The notes below the pieces were generated by a model that did not search any database, had not been told where the DNA came from, and saw only the letters and a program-made list of their open reading frames with translations. From contig NW_001798978.1 of assembly GCF_000165425.1 (NCBI RefSeq), positions 496,001 to 560,000 of the forward strand: a stretch of DNA of 64,000 nt. The letters run 5' to 3'. This document shows, piece by piece, positions 24,166-36,440 of this stretch (position 1 is the first letter of the stretch; each line of letters starts with the position of its first letter). This DNA comes from Paramecium tetraurelia (taxonomy: Eukaryota; Ciliophora; Oligohymenophorea; Peniculida; Parameciidae). Made by a program: the position numbers and the translations under genes.

Positions 24166-26571
24166 ATGAAATAGAAAGAGAAAGAAGGTTCGAATGAAAA
24201 TCTTAGAGTTGTAATTAGGGTTCGTCCTCCTATGGCTAGAGAGATTAAGGATGGCAAATTCATATCGACTGTAAGGTTATGTGATCTACAATTTCAAAGG
24301 TACAAGTGGCTCCGGATAATCAATAACTTTGCATTTTCGATTATCATGCAATAGAGTTAGTGCCAGATGAGGAATTGGAGGCATTTGTATAAAACCCAGC
24401 TAATTACACCATTCATTAATTTACATTTGATTATGTATATGATTAAGAAAGCACTTAAGTGGAAGTCTACGAAACCACTGCCGCGTTGTCAGTTGATTCG
24501 ACACTTCAAGTATGAAATGAATAAGTATTCAAAAGGGATATAATTCAACGATTATTGCATATGGTTAAACAGGAACTGGCAAAACATACACAATGCACGG
24601 ATTCTCTTTCACTCCAAACTCTGATCAATTGGGTATCATCCCAAGATCACTGCATAACATCTTTACACATATACAGATGAAATCTAATTCGATGACAACA
24701 TTTATGGTGAGGGCATCATATTTATAAATTTACAATGAATCTATAAGTGATCTCCTAAGACCAGATCATTAGCAATTGAATATCAGAGAAGATAAGAAAA
24801 GAGGAGTTTTTGTTGAGAATCTATCAGAATGGGCAGTACGTTCTCCCCCAGAAATATATCAATTGATGAGACGAGGTAATGCCAAGAGAGTAACAGCAAG
24901 CACGAGAATGAACGACACATCATCGCGAAGTCATGCAGTTTTTATCATCACTGTTGAGTAAATTGAGGAAACTCCTGATGGAAAGAGAGCAAGAGTTGGA
25001 AAACTAAATTTAGTAGATTTGGCAGGCAGTGAAAGAGTTAGAGTCACTGGTGCAACTGGTATCAGATTAGAGGAGTCTAAAAAGATTAATTAATCCTTGT
25101 CTGCCTTAGGAAATGTCATTTCGGCTTTGACTGAATTAAAACAACCAAAATCGCATATTCCATATAGAGATTCTAAAATAACTAGATTATTGGAGGACTC
25201 TTTGGGAGGTAATTGTAAAACAACATTTATGGCAATGATATCACCAGCTATCGAAGCTTTTAGTGAATCTCTCTCCACTTTGAAATTTGCAAACAGAGCT
25301 AAAAATATTAGAAACACTCCTATGGTCAATTAGGATCAAGATCAAGGAGCCTTACTTAGAAAATATTAATTAGAAATCTAAAAATTAAAATAAGAGTTGG
25401 ATGAAAGAAGCAAAATGCCAATTGATTCTATGGTGGCTGAATTAGAAAAAGAACGATAAAAGGCTCTAGAAGACAAACAAGAAGTTATGAGTGCATATGA
25501 ATAAAGAAACAGAGATCTGGTTTAGGAAAGAGAAATGAGAAAACAATTGGAAGAAAAGATATCAGCCTTGAATTCACAAATGCTTGTTGGAGGGTAGAAG
25601 ATTGAAGAAACACCTTAGTTTTAAAATGCTCTTGAAAAACAGCAAAAGATCATACGACAACAATACTAGGAGAAATTGTAGGAGTTGGAAAAAGAAAGAT
25701 AGAATATAGAAGAAGATAAGGCTTAAACAGACAAATACAAATAATTATTACTAAAACAAAGAGATATAATGATTGCCTTAACTAATAGATTGAATGAAAG
25801 AGATGAGACAATTCTACAATTATAAGAGGAACTTGATGCCTATGAGAAATTGCAAAAAGAACTTGAAGATATCAACTAAACTAAGGAGTCTAGAATCCAA
25901 TAGTTGGTGGAACTTCTAAAGTAAAAGGATGTTGAAATCCCAATGAATTTAGATTTACCTGCCAATTCTATTATCAATAATGCAAAATAACAACTATTAT
26001 TAGCTGAAATGCCTTCTTCAAAAATGATTTTAGTTGCTGATCCCTCATCAAATAGTTATATTCAAACACTCCCTTAATAAGGTTCTTATCATCATTCTTC
26101 TGAAGCAGTCACTCAGTATGAACTCAAAAACTAAATTGATATCAATAAAAAACTAGAACTTGATTTAAAGATTAGCAGAATGGAGTAAGAAAGATAGAAA
26201 AAAGAGTTAGGTTCATTATAGGAACAGATTCAGAAATATGAAAATGATACCACCACTGATTAAGCTAAAAGTATCTTTATCTTCCATATTTAGAATCTGT
26301 TGATTTGATATTGAATTAACTCACCAAGCCTGCCAATGGAAACTCGCTAGCCACTGTGGCTTAAGAACTACAAAGGCTGCAAAAGATTCTTTCTGAGAAA
26401 GAAGGATCCCCTAAGAAGGCAGTTCAAAAGTTTTAACAGGAAACCTCCAATCTCAAGCAATAAGAGATTATAAACAAATTAATTATTAAACCTAGCAAAT
26501 CTAATAATTAGCTTAATCCTCCTCAATCTAAAAAATACAAATAGAAATCTGTTGAAGAGTTATGGAATTGA
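24166..26571 (+). CDS. Kinesin motor protein, N-terminal motor
   Basis: 775 residues, three introns (24271-24299, 24510-24535, 26271-26293). The motor starts [11 protein letters not shown] and has P-loop [12 protein letters not shown] near residue 115, switch [12 protein letters not shown], switch [11 protein letters not shown] and the microtubule-binding block [20 protein letters not shown] neck and long coiled coil follow ([20 protein letters not shown] onward), so it is probably a plus-end-directed dimer. The motor resembles plant and protist ungrouped or ARK-type kinesins, but no armadillo repeats are visible in the tail. The subfamily is uncertain. It ends 26 nt upstream of the pseudokinase gene. 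Confidence 0.92.
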
Positions 26572-26597
26572 TTTTATAAATAATTTTTTTATCGTTA

Positions 26598-27745
26598 ATG
26601 GGATAAGAATAAAGTACAACTGAAAAGACATAGGAGTACAAATAATTTCTATTGCAATACTCCTAAGAAAGAGAGGCTACACATCCTTAATTTGGGCCAA
26701 TTAAATTGTTTACACACATTTAAGTATGATCAAATTTAAAATAGACTAATGAATAAGTATGTCTTAAGAAGTATTTTACTAAAAGTGACAAAGAATTATC
26801 CAACCTAGTGACTCATCTCAGATAAAGAAACGCATTTGAATAAGACAACTTGCTTAAAATACTTGCAATACATCAATAAGATTAAATAAAAATCTGTTCT
26901 GACCAGACTTCAATAGCCATAATTATTTAATATTACTAAGAAAACTTATCAAGTGAGATCAACATAAGAAGACTTAACAATAAGCCCTACAATGAGGGAC
27001 ATATTTGGATTCTTTTACAATAAATTATTGATCCATGCACATATTTATCAGAAAGAAATGTTGTTCATGGGGATATCAAACCTTCTACACTTTATTTAGA
27101 TGAGAATGGATGCATTAAAATAGCTGAATGCAGCATGCTTAAAGATGAAATCAATGGATATTAAAAAATGATACTAAGTTAGGACAAAGCGTATCTTTCT
27201 CCTATTCTGCTGAAGTAATATAAAGAATTGATCGTAACTCCTACTCATGATCCATAAAAAAGCGATATTTATGCTTTAGGACTGACTGCTTTAAGTGTAA
27301 TCTTAATGGAAGAAGTTTATGATTGCTTTGATTATATTAAAGGTATTGTTTTAACAGATAAATTGGAACAAAAATTTAATCGAATAAAGTAATTGGGGTA
27401 CTCTTAAATCTTGATTGAATTTATCAAACAGTTATTATTAAATGATGAATAGGAGAGACCTTCCTGGCAAATGCTTAAAGATTTCATTGACAAATATAGG
27501 GATAAAATTTACAACATGATACCTTTCTACTAAAACCATTTAAATAGTTCAAAGTCCCCTAGATAATCCAATCAATTTAATATATCTCCCCTGAGATAGA
27601 ACATGATTTATCTTGTATTTATAATGTTTTAAAGTAGCCACTCAATAAATTGTAGCAATAGTAGTTTTTAAGTTCTTAACAATTCAACACAAACAGATCA
27701 GAGGGAAAGCCAAAATATGTACAAATAAGTAAAGAAAATTACTGA
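26598..27745 (+). CDS. Protein kinase-like fold, probable pseudokinase
   Basis: 368 residues, two introns (26724-26744, 27615-27634). The fold is recognisable from the catalytic-loop region NVVHGDIKPSTLYLDENG (HGD at about 150-152) and the later SDIYALGLTALSV (kinase subdomain IX). Key residues are changed. HRD is HGD, the Asn that should follow is Thr, and the DFG metal-binding triplet reads ECS (in KIAECSML). No glycine-rich loop is evident near the N-terminus, although a Lys (CLKKY) may match the ATP lysine. Catalysis is therefore unlikely; a scaffold role is inferred. Short Gln/Ser-rich tail. Start ATG 26598 lies 26 nt after the kinesin stop. Confidence 0.82.
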
Positions 27746-27774
27746 TATATATATATAATAACAAGTATACTATT

Positions 27775-30090
27775 TCATTCATAGTGGATTTTTTTCATTC
27801 CGTACTTCACAATTTCCCTATCACATCTAGCTCCTCCCACAAGACATGAAATCACTGTTATTGGATCTATGCTGAATCTTTTGCCATAGTTCTTATAATC
27901 AAATTCCTTGACTATTCTAATTACTTACTCATCTTCTGAATGTGATAACTAATACTAGGTTGAATTAATACCTTCAATTTGATTTTGTTTAATTATGTAT
28001 TGCATTTATCATAAGAATGTATTGCCTATTCTTTGAGAACAGCAGATTGATCATTGATTTATGAGACCTCCATTTGCCCTTTTTACTTGATTTACTATTT
28101 GATTCTTTTTTGAGTTTCTTTATAAATTAATGTGCCATTAGTAACTGGTTAATTCTTTTGGTTTAGTTTCGCTAACATATTTTCTAAGTTTTCAATATCC
28201 TCATTGGTCAATCCTAAAGTAATTGGTCCCAACTTTTCCAATGAATAGTTATTTCTGCAAGTCTTAGCAACATCTTGTCTTGCTTGATGTAAGTCTATTG
28301 AAGATAATTTATGACTATCAAAAGGAAATATTGAAGGCAATGAAGATGCTTCCAAGGAATCATTTTAGGATAAACTCTATTATAAAATAGCCAAACTACT
28401 ATCAAGGGATTATTCTTATTTATATTGCTTGAATGATTCGCTCAACTCTTTTTCTAGCTATTCGATGTCCGATAACATTGTTGCTTTCTGATATAAAAAT
28501 AATAAGTACTTGAAGTAAATATTCCTTAGCCTTTTAATCCAAATAATCAGGCAGAAATGAATAATGACATTTTTCATTTAATGAATTTAATTTTGAAATA
28601 ACCCATGCTATTCCTGTGGTTCTAACATCCTACCCATTTTTAAGCACTTGAAAATAAAAACTCACTAAGCATTTTTATAAGGACTTGTTTTCTTTCTTTT
28701 TAATATGAATATCCTAATCTATTTACTCCAAAGTCTTTTTATTGAATAATATCTTTTATTTATATGCCTTTTTGCTATCCCTGAGGATTTAGAGGTCTTA
28801 ATCCAATTCCTTTTATTTATTTTATTGATTCATGAATGAATTTACTAAAGACATTCTTGATTTACTCATTGAGAGACTACCTTAGCTTCTAGGATCCTTT
28901 AGATCTATAATTTCTTGAAGCAATTGTTCAGTGAGTTATTTAATTTATCCTATTTTTTCATGGTACTCATGGGTTTCTAATCTTAATTTTTCTTAAGCTA
29001 CCACTCTTGCTTCGATAATAATATTATTTTGTTTAATTTTGAAGATCAATTTATTGGAAATGAGTTGTGTTTGTTTTTTATAAAATTTGGCCTTTTCAGC
29101 TTCTGATTTAAATTGAGACATCTAGACTTTAACCAAAGTATTATACATTCTTTATACACCTTCGCTAGTAAAATCAAAATTAGTGGTTAATCCTTTTTCT
29201 TCATCAACATTAAGTTCTCCAATTTCCTTCAATTCACTTAAGGCTACTGCCGAAGCCTTTTAGATGTATTGTTCTACTGAGCGTTCTACACTTAGATCTT
29301 CATTTAAGTTCTTTAGTTGTTTAACTTTTTAAACAGCATTCTTCATAACATCTTTAAAGGATCTAGGCGTACTTTGGGAGGGGACTGAATTTTATGATGA
29401 ATTTTATCTTTCAAGAGGCAATTGCCTAACTGATTACTAGAATGGAATTTGTTTCTTGATTTCAGTTGACGCTCTTTGCTTATTTCTTTATGGAATTACA
29501 TTAAATTTACTACTATCCTCTTGTTTACTCTCCTCCTTCTTCTTTTGCTCTTTCAATCTTTTTGTCCACACTTTAAGATCTGCTGTTTGATCTTGTGATT
29601 CATCGTAATCCTCTTAGTGAGTAGCCAGAGACTCTTCTTTATTTTTTTGTTTCTTCTTTAGAACCTCTCCATCTGAATTATCTTCCAATTACTCGTAAAT
29701 CTCTGAAAGCAAAAGTTGTTTATCAGGATCCCTTGCCAATTGACTTCTGATTTATTACTCAAGTTGATTCCTTTCCTTTTTCTTATACAATTTCGTAATC
29801 TTCAAAGTTTACAAGTCGTACATATTATGCATCGACTTAAATGATTGGCCAGGTTTCTCTTCACCTTTGGCGATGTCATAACTCTTAATGGAGTTGAATT
29901 GGTCTTGCAACAGTTTCTTAGTTACATCTTGTATTGCCAATTCACCAATATTATTAGCAGCTGATTTACTCTTTCTAATTAATTCATGAGCATTTCCAGC
30001 TATTTTTATCGCTGTGTACCCTTTATGCTGTCCAACCTCTCCTTGAACCTGCATTATTTTTTTCATTCTCTATGCCCGAATAGATTACAT
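27775..30090 (-). CDS. Coiled-coil protein with conserved C-terminal block
   Basis: 756 residues, two introns (28488-28509 and 27949-27971). The N-terminal 80 residues are helical (GQHKGYTAIKIAGNAHELI). Charged linker and coiled coil follow, then a more conserved globular block VLKNGQDVRTTGIAWVISKL with FLPDYLDQKAKEYL. Coiled coil resumes, and the end is GKRFSIDPITVISCLVGGAR. The first in-frame ATG is at 30088-30090; a second is 24 nt downstream. It converges on the pseudokinase with 29 nt between the stops. I do not recognise the family. The mix suggests a ciliary or cytoskeletal scaffold, which is inference. Confidence 0.8.
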
Positions 30091-31255
30091 TAAAATTAAA
30101 TAAAAACTAAAAATTTCACTAAAATCTAAAGGATTATCAGATGCAAATATAGATTTCAATTTCTAAGGATACTTTTTCCTTACAAAACAATCTAGTATAT
30201 ATTTGTTATATCAATCTCTCTCCATATACATATACAGAATATTAAGCTATTTAACAATGACAAAATATTCAAAGATTCAGAAGTGTCTATTCTGTCTTAA
30301 GATTCTTTAATGAACAGAAAAAATTAACTTTTAATATAATTTCCTGAAAATTCTGATTTTAATTTAAATCATTAAATTATAGCTGTTTATACCATGTGAT
30401 TGTTAAGTTTGCATGAATATAAAGGTAAATTCCTGGGTAAATCTAAGTTCCCTGTATTTTATAATTTTTATTTGCTGATAGCAATTCTTTAGTTTAAAAA
30501 TAATTATCAAGGATAAATGAACACTATATCATTCTAAAAAGAAATTTAAATTAGACTTCAGATTCAATAATATTTCCAATATGATGAAAAAATGTAAATC
30601 TCTTAAGGATTTGTGAATCTATCTGATTTTAATGATTTTATTAAAATAAGAGAAAAAAAAACTAATTTAGTAAACAATTATTACACTATTTAGAATTCAA
30701 TTGAAATAAATGATTATTTTTAAATCATTATGTATATTAAAAGATATAAGTATAATTTTTATTGGCAAGGCTAATTTTATATAAATAAGATTCAAATTTT
30801 GAAGTTTTAAAATTAGTTATAATTTGAACCTATGAAAAAGACCTTAATATTTTTAGATCATCGCTCGCTCATTTCTAAATAATTAAATTGAACCTAAAAT
30901 TATTGATTCTATCGATAGTTAGTATTGATATTGATACAAACTGAGAGGATAAAGATACCAGCATAAACGATTAGAGTAAAAAATACATTTGGTGCACTTC
31001 AAAAGTTATCTAAGGTAAGACTAAAATATGACTAAGGACTATTTGGATTCAACCTTTAGGGTCATTAAATAATAGGATCAAATTTACATCAAATTGAAAA
31101 TTATATACATAATTTATGATTAATAATTAATATAATGAGGAGTCATATAAAGTAGTTAACAATTACACAAGAAAATCATTTCCAAAACTAAATCTTTGAA
31201 ATTACATAAAATATTCGTATTCTATTTCCTAATTCAAGGTTCTGGCAAGTATAGG
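30091..31255. other. Divergent intergenic region, about 1.2 kb
   Basis: Long AT-rich spacer between divergently oriented genes. No frame gives protein-like sequence; homopolymer A/T runs and scattered TGA codons dominate. It must hold the two promoters. Confidence 0.5.
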
Positions 31256-33110
31256 ATGGCATTTCAAAAAATTAACAAAGAATTTGAAAGATCATTGATC
31301 ATGTAAACAGGATGGCGCATTCGCTTGCAATTATTAAGAAGAGGAATTGTTTGTCTTATCAAAATTCTCAAATCATAGGCTAGAAATGGACTTAAAAATG
31401 AAAACTAATTACATTTATTGAGAAAGCTATAACAGTTTATTATGTTTTACTTTGAATTGCTTGAAAATCAAGCAAAAGAATATAGTATGATCTTATCCAC
31501 TATTTAATAGAAATATTTTATCTTAAGGATATACTTTATCGAATATCCTAAATTCAGCTCTTAATTTTTTAATTATCTAAACTTCATGAAGATGTTCGGT
31601 GTATGTTAATTTGGAAACCAGAATATTATTTTAAGGATTCTCGCTTCAATAAAACTAAGTTTGAATACAATTTATAAGTTGGCCATCTTCACTTCTAATT
31701 TAAAATATTTGATTCTGCAATATCATACTACAAGGAAGCCATTGAAGAATGTCAGCTAATACTTGCGGATATTTTAGATAAAGACTATCACCTGAAGAAA
31801 CTTTCTAGTCAGTATTAAAAAGTGATCACTTGGATCATTATAACCCTATATATCATGACGTTTATTTATGAATTGCAATCAAATTATAATAAACTATTAG
31901 AAACCTATAGAGTAGCTCTTTGGCTTTCAAGTTTCATTGATAATTTCGAATTATCAGTGTTTTTGGATGAGTAATATTATTTAAACCAAAACTAAGTATC
32001 ATAACATAATATTCTTATAGTATAAAGTCTATATGTTAGAAATTAAAGAAATAAATCAAATACTTGCTCCAATATTTCCTTAGCCCAAGGCAAATTAGAA
32101 TAAAACATCAAAAAATGATTATTGGACAGATACCAATACTAAATTCTACAAAAAATTCAATAAACAAATAAACGTGCAATTATACTCTATCCTTTAATAA
32201 CCAGAGGATACAACTTACAAAAAGAATTAATTTCGACTCACAGAATAAGAAACTACTATCCAATCAAATATTCACACACCTCGTTAACATGAGAAATGCA
32301 GAACATTAAATTCTTTGGATGAGATCAAGATTAGTAAATAACCCAGTGGGAACCCATCTTTTTAACACTCTCGTAGAACTATTGCTAGCATCAATCATGT
32401 TAAAACTAGATCATTTAAATATACAACTGATATTGATAATATTATGCAGAGGTTTCCAAAAAGAGAAATTGAGTCATTTTCGACTTTAAAAGCAAAAAAG
32501 GAATTGGATCTCTACTATTAGTAAAAAGTATTATCCTCCTTTGATAAGACAATACAGATTAAATCTCTAAAATCAGTGAAACAACAAATATCTTCTTAAT
32601 AAGAAGTAGATAAAGTTTGTTAATCTGATCTTGTTGTTGGTAAAAAACTATTAAAGTTCTAAAAATACACACATTAAAGAGTGGTTACAAATTCAAATAT
32701 AATGAAAATCATTTCAGACATTTCTAAAGAGCAGGAACATTTAGAAGGAGTCAATTCTGCTCGATTATTTGTTTAAGGATCTTAAGATATTGAATCCAAA
32801 ATACGAGTCCAAATGTAACAAATCATCAAATAAAAATCAATGCACAATGAAGGGGAATTGATGGTAAATTATAAAAAGTATCAAATAGAATCTCAAGACT
32901 TTAGTATCAGATTATGAACAAAATTTATCAAAAGCTCCTTCCAATCATGAATAATAAATTGAATAATCCTATATATCCAAATTTTTAAAAGAAAAAAACT
33001 ATTCCATCATAAGATCTATAGACTAATCAATTAAACGTACAGTTCCAGAATAAGCTAAAGTCAGAAAATCGTTTTTATCTCGGATTCAAGAAAGCCTGTT
33101 TAATAAATGA
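31256..33110 (+). CDS. Unknown protein with TPR-like helical N-terminus
   Basis: 589 residues from three introns (31444-31472, 31996-32020, 32904-32934). The first 250 residues are helical and contain a TPR-like pair, NLQVGHLHFQFKIFDSAISY followed by KEAIEECQLILADILD. The remainder is polar, Lys/Ser/Gln-rich and probably disordered, with scattered short basic motifs (RRTIASINHVKTRSFK). No catalytic domain is seen. The first intron starts GTTT instead of GTA; it was chosen because it alone restores the frame. The last exon ends SFLSRIQESLFNK. Function unknown. Confidence 0.75.
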
Positions 33111-33246
33111 GTATATTGGGTAATTTTTATATAAAGTTTTAATTTACTTGTCTTATTTCTTAACACTGGCAGATATAAATAGTACTATTATTATATTATA
33201 TACTAAAGATTTAAAATTCTTATAAATTTTAGCAAATTAATATCTC

Positions 33247-34160
33247 TCATTCCAATTAAATTCCTTACTGTTTTAAACCTCTGATAATTAGATCTTCATA
33301 ATCTATTAGGGATACTTTGCCGTCTTAATCTGTATCAGCCATTTCCATCCATAAATCAACATCCTCTTTGTTTGGCTCAATTGTCATTCCCATTTATTTG
33401 TACGTTTCAATAAGCAGTTAAGGTACTTCACTATTTTTTTATTTATTAAATTACGTTTCTGTAATATAACCACTTTAATCTGAGTCTATCATAGTAAATA
33501 TCCTCCTTGCCACTTTTAGTCTTTCTTGAACTTATTTTGTGTATTTTTTTTCTGGAATTGGTTGTTAGGGTTGTTCAGTACTTTTAGCTGTCTTTGCAAT
33601 CTCCGGCTAAGCAGGTTTTTAGACAGTTTAAATCGGTTTCTTCTCTTATTTTGGTTAAATTAATATTTGATTTTGTTCAACTTTGGGAGCTTCTTAAGTT
33701 TGTTCTTTCGTAGCTTTTGTAAATGAATTCTTTACTCTCTTAGTTGGACGATTGTAATAAGATTTCTTCCTAATTGGAATTATCAGTTGGTTATATTTTA
33801 ACATTTATCTCTTAAAGAGGTTTTTCTACTTTTAGTTAAGAATTATTGTTTGAAACCATTGTACAAAGGTATTTCATACATAAATTCTAGATAATTTTTT
33901 CATCTACTCTGCCTTAACCATTTGCTATAAAAGCTAATTATATTTTTACTATCCATTTTTCTTGTAAAAGCAGCAATGTCAGTAGGTGTTGGATTATAAC
34001 TCTTATTCATAGCTCTATAACAATCTTATAGCATTTGGCTTACGTCAAACAAATCTAATTATCCATCTTTGTTTTCATCAAATAAATCAAGAATTTTTTT
34101 TGAAAGTTATTCACATTATTCAGGGCTAAATAGACCACCTGCCTTTACTGAATCTGTCAT
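33247..34160 (-). CDS. EF-hand calcium-binding protein
   Basis: 289 residues, two introns (33925-33949 and 33811-33829, the latter only 19 nt). Four EF-hand-type loops are seen. DLFDENKDGQLDLFD and MADTDQDGKVSLIDYED are complete. DSDQSGYITETQF is nearly complete. MDTNGQGRVDEKI is shortened and may not bind calcium. A basic Lys/Gln/Pro-rich linker separates the two pairs. The arrangement is like a calmodulin-type protein with a stretched centre. Without the 19-nt intron the model would split into two EF-hand genes; I favour one because the frame is then continuous. Likely a calcium sensor in cytosol or cilia. Confidence 0.82.
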
Positions 34161-34803
34161 TTAATAAGGTTAATATTTTATGAATTTATTTGGATCCATT
34201 CCGATTATTAAATGATATTTTTATCAAAAATTAATGAAATGCAAAGCTATAAATTATGATATAAATATGGAATAATATTAATTTCACTCAATTTATGTTT
34301 TTCATTATCATAAATTATTTCATTAACTTATAAATACTAATTTAAATGCGATTGCACAAATGAGATCTTCAAGTTGGATAATCAATAAATTTTATTGTCA
34401 AAAAATATTAACATTTATTATCTTTATAAATAAATTAAGTGATAAGTTATGGTTTTTATGGAGCAACATCCTAAATTTCAAAATATCTTTAAATAATATA
34501 ACATTAATAAAGAAATGGTTTCAATTAAAAAACTTATATTAGAATAAATGAAAATTAAACTCAATATATTTAACATGAGAAGTATATTTAACCAAATTGC
34601 ATATAAGAGAAAATACAGATATATGGCTGCTCATTACTTACTAATTATTGATAAAATAATAGAACAAAAATGTTAAATACTTTCCATTCACATTACATCC
34701 ATTTACTTATTATGTATTATCATATAATTATTATATTATAAAACAAGCAGGGTCTTTTATTCATTATTTTATTCATATTTATAATTAATAAATTTATATA
34801 AAA
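34161..34803. other. AT-rich intergenic
   Basis: About 640 nt between divergent genes with very low GC. A 60-residue open frame at 34360-34542 is composed of Ile/Asn/Lys/Phe typical of AT-rich noncoding DNA, so no gene is called. Confidence 0.5.
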
Positions 34804-35205
34804 ATGTTAAACTAGGATTTTGATTTCCTTACAGTAACCCCAGAAGTTAGAGAATTATATTCTATACCAACAGAATAAAGGATAATTGAATCTTACAAAC
34901 TTAAACTTAATTCAGAATGCATATCCTTTAGTCAAAAATTTTTTAATTCTAATGTAATAAGGAAATACGAAAAAATTAGTACATTTCACCAATTGCTTCT
35001 GTTGTATCTGCAGGAATATGCACTATATCATACATATATTTGAGATAACCAGCTGGAGATGTTGCAAGATAAATCAAATTTGAGAGAATGAATCCAGCCA
35101 AAAGAATGGTTCTGTAATATATTTTAATTATTAAATAGCCGTGGAGTACCAGCTTTATCTTTGTTTGCCACAGTTTATTTTGCTAGATAATGCAAATCAT
35201 ATTGA
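34804..35205 (+). CDS. Small two-helix membrane protein
   Basis: 116 residues from three exons (introns 34954-34979 and 35114-35138). An acidic soluble N-terminus (FLTVTPEVRELYSIPTEQR) precedes a hydrophobic helix SPIASVVSAGICTISYIY. A basic loop RQIKFERMNPAKRM and a second hydrophobic segment ALSLFATVYFAR follow, then a short tail. The helix-loop-helix layout suggests a small membrane-complex subunit, for instance of mitochondria. No family is recognised and that location is inference. It is invisible without removing the introns, because each exon is under 160 nt. Confidence 0.7.
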
Positions 35206-35704
35206 TAAATATATAAAAAAAAGAATCAGAATTATCATTATTTAATAACTACTGTAGAAATGCTAATTTTAAATTATTTTGCCATAAAAGAGATTTAAGT
35301 CAAATTTTAGATTCATTATTATTGTTATATCTAAATTATTGAATTCAGTATTGATTGTAAGTGCAATGAAAATGGTAAATAATATCATAGTCTAAAGTAT
35401 CTCTATTTTCTATCTAAATTTATTCATACTTAATATTATTCAGGGTTGAAATATATTTTCTTTTGAATTTAAAGAGAACTTTCAACGCAATTACATTTAT
35501 TAAATAGTAAATCATTGATTTTTGTAATTTATAACTATTTTTACAGAAAAATATTATCATTTTTCTTTATTTTTGATTATTAAACCATTCGGATTTTCAA
35601 AAATCCTACTTCTTTATCTCTTTTTTGAGCCATAAAATAATTAAATAAGAAATTCTATGGTGATTTTATTTTACTTATAATAATATACTCATTTTTAATT
35701 AAAT
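35206..35704. other. AT-rich intergenic between convergent genes
   Basis: About 500 nt separating the stop codons of two small membrane-protein genes on opposite strands. Nothing coding or structural recognised. Confidence 0.5.
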
Positions 35705-36140
35705 TCATTTTTCCTAACTCTTTTTTAATTCACTCACATAGACTGCTTCACAAGCATCCAAATATGTATTTACTAAAGTTTTATACTTCACAAACATATG
35801 ATATTTAGCCAATTCATATTGAAATAAGCCTATAGCTCCTCCGACGCATGCTCCATATAATAACAAGGGAGGCTTTGCCATTTTCGACAGCCTGGTATAG
35901 AAGAGAGCGTTTCCTTCTGGAGACTGGCGAAATTATTTGGATGCTTACTTCAAGAGGGTTTCTGAAAAATTTTGGGAAACTCAAAAATCTAGTGCATGCG
36001 AGGATGGCAGCGGAAATGGCAAAGGCAGCTGTAGGATATGTAAAAACCAGACGATATTTTTCATTCAGAAATTCGATATCTAAAGATATAATTAGTGACA
36101 CACCTTCTTGAGAAATTTGATATTGAGTTTCAGTCTCCAT
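35705..36140 (-). CDS. Small membrane-associated protein
   Basis: 138 residues with one 19-nt intron (35962-35980, GTTTCC...CAG, untypical start). There are two hydrophobic stretches, PTAAFAISAAILACTRF near residue 40 and PPLLLYGACVGGAIGLF near 90. Between them lies a basic amphipathic segment (KTLLKQASKQFRQ). The C-terminus is polar and helical (AKYHMFVKYKTLVNTYLD). Alternatively a shorter protein could start at an internal ATG (MAKPPLLLYG). The resemblance in size and layout to the 116-residue protein on the other strand is only general. Family not recognised. Confidence 0.62.
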
Positions 36141-36188
36141 AAATAATTAATAAACAAAAAGAGTCACAACTTTTGAACAATCCAATTA

Positions 36189-36440
36189 TCAGCGTCGAAT
36201 TCCAATCAATTTAATTTCGTTATCTCTTTCTTCTTCTTCATTCTCTTCGTAAATGCTCCACATACGTGAGGCTTCCAAATATCTTGATGATCTGGGTGAA
36301 CTATTTCTGGGAGAACCCTATCGATGAGATTCTATATATTTTTTAATCTCGTGGACCATATATAGTTATTTTCCCTTTACAGACGAACGATAGATGGCCT
36401 GCAGTTAAAACATCAATTCAGATTGAGATTCGAGTACCAT
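36189..36440 (-). CDS. Small polar protein, unknown
   Basis: Uninterrupted 83-codon frame ending at TGA 36189-36191, starting 48 nt from the next minus-strand gene. The sequence begins MVLESQSELMFQLQAIYR and ends with an acidic run YEENEEEERDNEIK. GC content and codon use look like neighbouring genes rather than the surrounding spacer. A GT...AG stretch inside could also be an in-frame intron. No family recognised; small size makes this a tentative call. Confidence 0.5.

Noticed and set aside
24980-25333. Minus-strand frame opposite the kinesin motor
   Set aside because: The plus frame contains the switch II and microtubule-binding motifs; the minus frame is its mirror.
33811-33829. Two separate EF-hand genes
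   Set aside because: Removing a 19-nt GT...AG intron gives one continuous frame with four EF-hand loops, though a very short intron remains a weaker call.
34687-35203. Minus-strand hydrophobic open frame
   Set aside because: The plus-strand three-exon model in the same place has standard introns and clean exon ends; the minus frame looks like its shadow.
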